The notes below the pieces were generated by a model. It did not search any database, was not told the origin of the DNA, and saw only the letters and a program-made list of their open reading frames with translations. Shown here one piece after another: positions 29,601 through 41,600 of a stretch of 64,000 nt of DNA; within the stretch, counting starts at the first letter, position 1, and every line of letters begins with the position of its first letter. A program made the translations under genes and the position numbers. Location: contig JABXNX010000028.1 of the NCBI GenBank assembly GCA_014843695.1, forward strand, positions 248,001 through 312,000, in the 5' to 3' direction. The DNA is from Archivesica marissinica (lineage: Eukaryota > Mollusca > Bivalvia > Venerida > Vesicomyidae).

Positions 29601-32600
29601 ATACTCTGTCAGATAGTCCACAACTATATACTCTGTCAGATAGTCCACATCTATATACTCTGTCAGATAGTCCACAACTATATACTCTGTCAGATAGTCC
29701 ACAACTATATACTCTGTCAGATAGTCCACAACTATATACTCTGTCAGATAGTCCACATCTATATACTCTCAGATAGTCCACAACTATATACTCTGTCAGA
29801 TAGTCCACATCTATATACTCTGTCAGATAGTCCACAACTATATACTCTGTCAGATAGTCCACAACTATATACTCTGTCAGATAGTCCACATCTATATACT
29901 CTGTCAGATAGTCCACAACTATATACTCTGTCAGATAGTCCACATCTATATACTCTGTCAGATAGTCCACAACTATATACTCTGTCAGATAGTCCACAAC
30001 TATATACTCTGTCAGATAGTCCACAACTATATACTCTGTCAGATAGTCCACATCTATATACTCTCAGATAGTCCACAACTATATACTCTGTCAGATAGTC
30101 CACATCTATATACTCTGTCAGATAGTCCACAACTATATACTCTGTCAGATAGTCCACAACTATATACTCTGTCAGATAGTCCACAACTATATACTCTGTC
30201 AGATAGTCCACAACTATATACTCTGTCAGATAGTCCACATCTATATACTCTCAGATAGTCCACATCTATATACTCTCAGATAGTCCACAACTATATACTC
30301 TGTCAGATAGTCCACATCTATATACTCTTAGATAGTCCACAACTATATACTCTGTCAGATAGTCCACATCTATATACTCTGTCAGATAGTCCACATCTAT
30401 ATACTCTGTCAGATAGTCCACATCTATATACTCTGTCAGATAGTCCACAACTATATACTCTGTCAGATAGTCCACAACTATATGTCAGATAGTCCACATC
30501 TATATACTCTGTCAGATAGTCCACATCTATATACTCTGTCAGATAGTCCACATCTATATACTCTGTCAGATAGTCCACATCTATATACTCTCAGATAGTC
30601 CACAACTATATACTCTGTCAGATAGTCCACAACTATATACTCTGTCAGATAGTCCACAACTATATACTCTCAGATAGTCCACAACTATATACTCTCAGAT
30701 AGTCCACAACTATATACTCTGTCAGATAGTCCACAACTATATACTCTGTCAGATAGTCCACAACTATATACTCTGTCAGATAGTCCACAACTATATACCC
30801 TGTCAGATAGTCCACAACTATATACTCTGTCAGATAGTCCACATCTATATACTCTGTCAGATAGTCCACATCTATATACTCTGTCAGATAATCCACATCT
30901 ATATACTATCAGATAGTCCACAACTATATACTCTGTCAGATAGTCCACATCTATATACTCTGTCAGATAGTCCACAACTATATACTCTGTCAGATAGTCC
31001 ACAACTATATGTCAGATAGTCCACATCTATATACTCTGTCAGATAGTCCACATCTATATACTCTGTCAGATAGTCCACATCTATATACTCTGTCAGATAG
31101 TCCACATCTATATACTCTCAGATAGTCCACAACTATATACTCTGGCAGATAGTCCACAACTATATACTCTGTCAGATAGTCCACATCTATATACTCTGTC
31201 AGATAGTCCACAACTATATACTCTCAGATAGTCCACATCTATATACTCTGTCAGATAGTCCACAACTATATACTCTCAGATAGTCCACATCTATATACTC
31301 TCTCAGATAGTCCACAACTATATACTCTGTCAGATAGTCCACAACTATATACTCTGTCAGATAGTCCACATCTATATACTCTGTCAGATAGTCCACAACT
31401 ATATACTCTGTCAGATAGTCCACAACTATATACTCTGTCAGATAGTCCACAACTATATACTCTGTCAGATAGTCCACATCTATATACTCTCAGATAGTCC
31501 ACAACTATATACTCTGTCAGATAGTCCACATCTATATACTCTGTCAGATAGTCCACATCTATATACTCTGTCAGATAGTCCACATCTATATACTCTGTCA
31601 GATAGTCCACAACTATATACTCTGTCAGATAGTCCACAACTATATACTCTGTCAGATAGTCCACAACTATATACTCTGTCAGATAGTCCACATCTATATA
31701 CTCTGTCAGATAGTCCACAACTATATACTCTGTCAGATAGTCCACAACTATATACTCTGTCAGATAGTCCACATCTATATACTCTCAGATAGTCTACATC
31801 TATATACTCTCAGATAGTCCACAACTATATACTCTCAGATAGTCCACAACTATATACTCTGTCAGATAGTCCACAACTATATACTCTGTCAGATAGTCCA
31901 CAACTATATGTCAGATAGTCCACAACTATATACTCTCAGATAGTCCACAACTATATACTCTGTCAGATAGTCCACAACTATATACTCTGTCAGATAGTCC
32001 ACAACTATATACTCTGTCAGATAGTCCACAACTATATGTCAGATAGTCCACAACTATATACTCTGTCAGATAGTCCACATCTATATACTCTCAGATAGTC
32101 CACAACTATATACTCTGTCAGATAGTCCACATCTATATACTCTGTCAGATAGTCCACATCTATATACTCTCAGATAGTCCACATCTATATACTCTCAGAT
32201 AGTCCACAACTATATACTCTGTCAGATAGTCCACATCTATATACTCTGTCAGATAGTCCACATCTATATACTCTGTCAGATAGTCCACATCTATATACTC
32301 TGTCAGATAGTCCACAACTATATACTCTGTCAGATAGTCCACAACTATATACTCTCAGATAGTCCACATCTATATACTCTCAGATAGTCCACAACTATAT
32401 ACTCTCAGATAGTCCACATCTATATACTCTGTCAGATAGTCCACAACTATATACTCTGTCAGATAGTCCACAACTATATACTCTGTCAGATAGTCCACAT
32501 CTATATACTCGTCAGATAGTCCACAACTATATACTCTGTCAGATAGTCCACATCTATATACTCTCAGATAGTCCACATCTATATACTCTGTCAGATAGTC

Positions 32601-35600
32601 CACATCTATATACTCTGTCAGATAGTCCACATCTATATACTCTGTCAGATAGTCCACAACTATATACTCTGTCAGATAGTCCACAACTATATACTCTGTC
32701 AGATAGTCCACATCTATATACTCTGTCAGATAGTCCACAACTATATACTCTGTCAGATAGTCCACAACTATACTCTGTCAGATAGTCCACATCTATATAC
32801 TCTGTCAGATAGTCCACAACTATATACTCTGTCAGATAGTCCACAACTATATACTCTGTCAGATAGTCCACAACTATATACTCTGTCAGATAGTCCACAT
32901 CTATATACTCTGTCAGATAGTCCACAACTATATACTCTGTCAGATAGTCCACATCTAATACTCTCAGATAGTCTACATCTATATACTCTCAGATAGTCCA
33001 CAACTATATACTCTGTCAGATAGTCCACATCTATATACTCTGTCAGATAGTCCACAACTATATACTCTGTCAGATAGTCCAAACTATATACTCTGTCAGA
33101 TAGTCCACAACTATATACTCTGTTAGATAGTCCACATCTATATACTCTCAGATAATCCACAACTATATACTCTGTTAGATAGTCCACATCTATATACTCT
33201 GTCAGATAATCCACAACTATATACTCTGTCAGATAGTCTACAATATATTGTAGATAGTCCACAACTATATACTCTGTCAGATAGTCCACATCTATATACT
33301 CTGTCAGATAGTCCACATCTATAACTCTCAGATAGTCCACATCTATAACTCTCAGATAGTCCACAACTATATACTCTGTCAGATAGTCCACAACTATATA
33401 CTCTGTCAGATAGTCCACAACTATATACTCTGTCAGATAGTCCACAACTATATGTCAGATAGTCCACAACTATATACTCTGTCAGATAGTCCACATCTAT
33501 ATACTCTCAGATAGTCCACAACTATATACTCTGTCAGATAGTCCACATCTATATACTCTGTCAGATAGTCCACATCTATATACTCTTCAGATAGTCCACA
33601 ACTATATACTCTGTCAGATAGTCCACATCTATATACTCTGTCAGATAGTCCACATCTATATACTCTGTCAGATAGTCCACATCTATATACTCTGTCAGAT
33701 AGTCCACAACTATATACTCTGTCAGATAGTCCACAACTATATACTCTCAGATAGTCCACAACTATATACTCTCAGATAGTCCACAACTATATACTCTGTC
33801 AGATAGTCCACAACTATATACTCTGTCAGATAGTCCACAACTATATACTCTGTCAGATAGTCCACAACTATATACTCTGTCAGATAGTCCACATCTATAT
33901 ACTCTGTCAGATAGTCCACATCTATATACTCTGTCAGATAGTCCACATCTATATACTCTGTCAGATAGTCCACAACTATATACTCTGTCAGATAGTCCAC
34001 ATCTATATACTCTCAGATAGTCCACAACTATATACTCTGTCAGATAGTCCACATCTATATACTCTGTCCGATAGTCCACATCTATATACTCTCAGATAGT
34101 CCACATCTATATACTCTCAGAGATCCACAACTATATACTCTGTCAGATAGTCCACATCTATATACTCTGTCAGATAGTCCACAACTATATACTCTGTCAG
34201 ATAGTCCACAACTATATACTCTCAGATAGTCCACAACTATATACTCTCAGATAGTCCACAACTATATACTCTGTCAGATAGTCCACAACTATATACTCTG
34301 TCAGATAGTCCACAACTATATACTCTGTCAGATAGTCCACAACTATATGTCAGATAGTCCACAACTATATACTCTGTCAGATAGTCCACATCTATATACT
34401 CTGTCAGATAGTCCACATTATATACTCTGTCAGATAGTCCACAACTATATACTCTGTCAGATAGTCCACATCTATATACTCTGTCAGATAATCCACATCT
34501 ATATACTCTCAGATAGTCCACAACTATATACTCTGTCAGATAGTCCACATCTATATACTCTCAGATAGTCCACAACTATATACTCTCAGATAGTCCACAT
34601 CTATATACTCTGTCAGATAGTCCACAACTATATACTCTGTCAGATAGTCCACAACTATATACTCTCAGATAGTCCACAACTATATACTCTGTCAGATAGT
34701 CTACAAATATATACTAAAAAAATCATTATAATGTATTGCTCTCTAGAAATAATTCAAGTAAAAGTGTGGAATTATTTGAAATGTTTATTAGAAAAACTAT
34801 GGTAGTTTGTTACATGGGATAAATATAATTTCAGTTAGAAGCTAACATGAAGAGAGCAGCTCTGCACATCAGTGGTTTGGTGACATACAATCATTTCAAG
34901 AACATCGTTCAAGACTCTGTGGATAACAAGGTTGGGTGGGCACAGGTGGCGGCTGTGTTTCACATCACTAAACGTGCCATGCGGCTAGCTGGTGATAGTG
35001 GTGCTCTTGCCATGCACATCAAGGAAATGAGTCTGAAGTACATTGCAGATCGATTTGCCGGTTGGATTGTTGGCCAGGGTGGTTGGGTATGTCTTTATTA
35101 CTGAATCGTTCAAATACTAGTTCAAAAGCAATCAATAGCCAGTGTTATATTTAAGAAATAATATTCTGCGATATACCATGGATGATACTTATTATTTCGA
35201 TTCTAACACGACTTACTTCTAATAAATTTAGACGAGAATCAAAGGAGTATTTTCTTCAAACGCCGTGCTACTCCGCTGCATTTGGCTTTCGAAATGTCCT
35301 CCCGCGTAAGGGGTGATGACGTTATATTTTATGGAAAATATCAATCATAAATGAACAAAAGTTGTAACTGATCAATAATTTTATTTATTTTGTCAAATAG
35401 AACTGTACAGAATAGTAACTGAAACGTTACTTAACAGAAAAACAAGACGGACAAGAGATTATCTGATTCTAAAAATAGCTCACTTCCGCGAATTTCCACG
35501 GTAGTATTTACAAACATCACGTGACTTTCATTCATAAAACTTTACACGCATTGTATAAATGGAATAGCCAAAACACGGTGCGCGCGCAGCATAGTTCAAG

Positions 35601-38600
35601 GTAGGTATATCGCAGAATAACCCGAGATAGATTTTACTCTACAAGTATGTATGTTATTAGCTGGGTCGTGTTAGAATCAAAAATAACAAATTTACATCTA
35701 GATTGTTATGTTAGTTTTAGTAATTAATAGATTGCTGCTCTATATGAGATACTAGGGTATGTATACATCCTGTAGCTCAAGGTATTGTTCTGTGTATGTA
35801 TACATCCTGTAACTCAATATATTGTTCTGTGTATGTATACATCCTGTAACTCAATGTATTGTTCTGTGTATGTATACATCCTGTAACTCAATGTATTGTT
35901 CTGTGTATGTATACATCCTGTAACTCAATGTATTGTTCAGGGTATGTATACATCCTGTAACTCAATGTATTGTTCAGTGTATGTATACATCCTGTAACTC
36001 AATGTATTGGTATGTATACATCCTGTAACTCAATGTATTGTTCTGTGTATGTATACATCCTGTAACTCAATGTATTGTTCTGTGTATGTATACATCCTGT
36101 AACTCAATGTATTGTTCAGGGTATGTATACATCCTGTAACTCAAGGTATTGTTCAGGGTATGTATACATCCTGTAACTCAAGGTATTGGTATGTATACAT
36201 CATGTAACTCAATGTATTGTTCTGTGTATGTATACATCCTGTAACTCAATGTATTGTTCTGTGTATGTATACATCCTGTAACTCAATGTATTGTTCTGTG
36301 TATGTATACATCCTGTAACTCAATGTATTGTTCTGTGTATGTATACATCCTGTAACTCAAGGTATTGGTATATATACATCCTGTAACTCAATGTATTGTT
36401 CAGTGTATGTATACATCCTGTAACTCAAGGTATTGTTCAGTGTATGTATACATCCTGTAACTCAATGTATTGTTCAGTGTATGTATACATCCTGTAACTC
36501 AATGTATTGTTCAGTGTATGTATACATCCTGTAACTCAAGGTATTGTTCAGGGTATGTATTGTATACATCCTGTAACTCAATGTATTGTTCTGTGTTTGT
36601 ATACATCCTGTAACTCAAGGTATTGTCATGTGTAAGTATATATCCTGTAACTCAAGGTATTGTCATGTGTATGTATACATCCTGTAACTCAAGGTATTGT
36701 CATGTGTATGTATACATCCTGTAACTCAATGTATTGTCATGTGTATGTATACATCCTGTAACTCAATGTATTGGTATTTATACATCCTGTAACTCAATGT
36801 ATTGTTCTGTGTATGTATATATCCTGTAACTCAAGGTATTGTTCTGTGTGTTATGTGTATATATACATCCTGTAACTCAATGTATTGTTCAGGGTATGTA
36901 ACTATGTATACATCCTGTAACTCAATGTATTGTTCTGTGTTTGTATACATCCTGTAACTCAGGTATTGTCATGTGTTTGTATAAATAATGTGTATGTATA
37001 AATATTGTGTTTGTATAAATATTGTGTTTGTATAAATACTGTATTTGTATAAATACTGTGTTTGTATCATTACTGTGTTTGTATAAATATTGTGTTTGTA
37101 TAAATACTGTATTTGTATAAATACTGTTGTATGTATAAATACTGTGTATGTATAAAACTGTTGTATGTATAAATACTGTGTTTGTATAAATACTGTTGTA
37201 TGGATAAATACTGTGTATGTATAAATACTGTTGTATGTATAAATACTGTTGTATGTATAAATACTGTGTATGTATAAATACTGTGTTTGTATAAATACTG
37301 TGTTTGTATAAATACTGTTGTATGGATAAATACTGTGTATGTATAAATACTGTGTATGTGTAAATATTGTGTTTGTATAAATACTGTTGTATGGATAAAT
37401 ACTGTGTATGTATAAATACTGTTGTATGTATAAATACTGTGTATGTATAAATACTGTATATGTATAAATACTGTGTTTGTATAAATACTGTGTTTGTATA
37501 AATACTGTTGTATGGATAAATACTGTGTATGTATAAATACTGTGTATGTATAAATACTGTGTTTGTATAAATACTGTGTTTGTATAAATACTGTTGTATG
37601 GATAAATACTGTGTATTTATAAATACTGTTGTATGGATAAATACTGTTGTATGTATAAATACTGTGTATGTATAAATACTGTGTTTGTATAAATATTGTG
37701 TTTGTATAAATACTGTATTTGTATAAATACTGTGTTTGTATCATTACTGTGTTTGTATAAATATTGTGTTTGTATAAATACTGTATTTGTATAAATACTG
37801 TTGTATGTATAAATACTGTGTATGTATAAAACTGTTGTATGTATAAATACTGTGTTTGTATAAATACTGTTGTATGGATAAATACTGTGTATGTATAAAT
37901 ACTGTTGTATGTATAAATACTGTTGTATGTATAAATACTGTGTATGTATAAATACTGTGTTTGTATAAATACTGTGTTTGTATAAATACTGTTGTATGGA
38001 TAAATACTGTGTATGTATAAATACTGTGTATGTGTAAATATTGTGTTTGTATAAATACTGTTGTATGGATAAATACTGTGTATGTATAAATACTGTTGTA
38101 TGTATAAATACTGTGTATGTATAAATACTGTATATGTATAAATACTGTGTTTGTATAAATACTGTGTTTGTATAAATACTGTTGTATGGATAAATACTGT
38201 GTATGTATAAATACTGTGTATGTATAAATACTGTGTTTGTATAAATACTGTGTTTGTATAAATACTGTTGTATGGATAAATACTGTGTATTTATAAATAC
38301 TGTTGTATGGATAAATACTGTTGTATGTATAAATACTGTGTATGTATACATACTGTGTTTGTATAAATACTGTTGTATGTATAAATACTGTTGTATGTAT
38401 AAATACTGTGTTTGTATAAATACTGTGTATGTATAAATACTGTTGTATGTATAAATACAGTGTTTGTATAAATACTGTTGTATGTATAAATACTGTTGTA
38501 TGTATAAATACTGTTGTATGTTTAAATACTGAGTTTGTATAAATACTGTTGTATGTATCAATACAGTGTTTGTATAAATACTGTTGTATGTATAAATACT

Positions 38601-41600
38601 GTGTTTGTATAAATACGGTGTTTGTATAAATACTGTTGTATGTATAAATACTGTTGTATGGATAAATACTGTTGTATGTATAAATACTGTTTATGTATAA
38701 ATACTGTTGTATGTATAAATACTGTTGTATGTATAAATACTGTTGTATGGATAAATACTGTTGTATGTATAAATACTGTGTATGGATAAATACTGTGTAT
38801 GGATAAATACTGTTGTATGTATAAATACTGTGTATGGATAAATACTGTGTATGAATAAATACTGTTGTATGGATAAATACTGTTGTATGTATAAATACTG
38901 TGTATGGATAAATACTGTTGTATGTATAAATACTGTGTTTGTATAAATACTGTTGTATGTATAAATACTGTGTATGTATAAATACTGTTTATGTATAAAT
39001 ACTGTGTATGTATAAATACTGTTGTATGTATAAATACTGTTTATGTATAAATACTGTATATGTATAAATACTGTGTTTGTATAAAATACTGTGTATGTAT
39101 AAATACTGTGTTTGTATAAATACTGTGTATGTATAAATACTGTGTTTGTATAAATACTGTGTTTGTATAAATATTGTGTTTGTATAAATACTGTGTATGG
39201 ATAAATACTGTGTATGTATAAATACTGTTGTATGGATAAATACTGTGTATTTATAAATACTGCTGTATGGATAAATACTGTTGTATGGATAAATACTGTT
39301 GTATGTATAAATACTGTGTTTGTATAAATACTGTGTATGTATAAATACTGTTGTATGTATAAATACAGTGTTTGTATAAATACTGTGTTTGTATAAATAC
39401 TGTTGTATGTATAAATACAGTGTTTGTATAAATACTGTTGTATGTATAAATACTGTTGTATGGATAAATACTGTTGTATGTATAAATACTGTGTATGTAT
39501 AAATACTGTTGTATGTATAAATACTATGTATGGATAAATACTGTTTATGTATAAATACTGTTGTATGTATAAATACTGTTGTATGTATAAATACTGTTGT
39601 ATGGATAAATACTGTGTATGTATAAATACTGTGTATGTATAAATACTGTTGTATGTATAAATACAGTGTTTGTATAAATACTGTTGTATGTATAAATACT
39701 GTGTTTGTATAAATACAGTGTTTGTATAAATACTGTTGTATGTATAAATACTGTTGTATGTTTAAATACTGAGTTTGTATAAATACTGTTGTATGTATAA
39801 ATACAGTGTTTGTATAAATACTGTTGTATGTATAAATACTGTGTTTGTATAAATACGGTGTTTGTATAAATACTGTTGTATGTATAAATACTGTTGTATG
39901 GATAAATACTGTTGTATGGATAAATACTGTTTATGTATAAATACTGTTGTATGTATAAATACTGTTGTATGGATAAATACTGTGTATGGATAAATACTGT
40001 TGTATGTATAAATACTGTGTATGGATAAATACTGTGTATGGATAAATACTGTTGTATGTATAAATACTGTGTATGGATAAATACTGTGTATGTATAAATA
40101 CTGTGTATGTATAAATACTGTGTATGTATACATACTGTGTATGTATACATACTGTGTATGGATAAATACTGTGTTTGTATAAATACTGTGTATGTATAAA
40201 TACTGTTGTATGTATAAATACAGTGTTTGTATAAATACTGTGTTTGTATAAATACTGTTGTATGTATAAATACAGTGTTTGTATAAATACTGTTGTATGT
40301 ATAAATACTGTTGTATGGATAAATACTGTTGTATGTATAAATACTGTGTATGTATAAATACTGTTGTATGTATAAATACTATGTATGGATAAATACTGTT
40401 TATGTATAAATACTGTTGTATGTATAAATACTGTTGTATGTATAAATACTGTTGTATGGATAAATACTGTGTATGTATAAATACTGTGTATGTATAAATA
40501 CTGTTGTATGTATAAATACAGTGTTTGTATAAATACTGTTGTATGTATAAATACTGTGTTTGTATAAATACAGTGTTTGTATAAATACTGTTGTATGTAT
40601 AAATACTGTTGTATGTTTAAATACTGAGTTTGTATAAATACTGTTGTATGTATAAATACAGTGTTTGTATAAATACTGTTGTATGTATAAATACTGTGTT
40701 TGTATAAATACGGTGTTTGTATAAATACTGTTGTATGTATAAATACTGTTGTATGGATAAATACTGTTGTATGGATAAATACTGTTTATGTATAAATACT
40801 GTTGTATGTATAAATACTGTTGTATGGATAAATACTGTGTATGGATAAATACTGTTGTATGTATAAATACTGTGTATGGATAAATACTGTGTATGGATAA
40901 ATACTGTTGTATGTATAAATACTGTGTATGGATAAATACTGTGTATGTATAAATACTGTGTATGTATAAATACTGTGTATGTATACATACTGTGTATGTA
41001 TACATACTGTGTATGGATAAATACTGTTGTATGTATAAATACTGTTGTATGTATAAATACTGTGTATGTATAAATACTGTTTATGTATAAATACTGTGTA
41101 TGTATAAATACTGTTGTATGTATAAATACTGTTTATGTATAAATACTGTATATGTATAAATACTGTGTTTGTATAAAATACTGTGTATGTATAAATACTG
41201 TGTTTGTATAAATACTGTGTATGTATAAATACTGTGTTTGTATAAATACTGTGTTTGTATAAATATTGTGTTTGTATAAATACTGTGTATGGATAAATAC
41301 TGTGTATGTATAAATACTGTTGTATGGATAAATACTGTGTATTTATAAATACTGCTGTATGGATAAATACTGTTGTATGGATAAATACTGTTGTATGTAT
41401 AAATACTGTGTTTGTATAAATACTGTGTATGTATAAATACTGTTGTATGTATAAATACAGTGTTTGTATAAATACTGTGTTTGTATAAATACTGTTGTAT
41501 GTATAAATACAGTGTTTGTATAAATACTGTTGTATGTATAAATACTGTTGTATGGATAAATACTGTTGTATGTATAAATACTGTTTATGTATAAATACTG

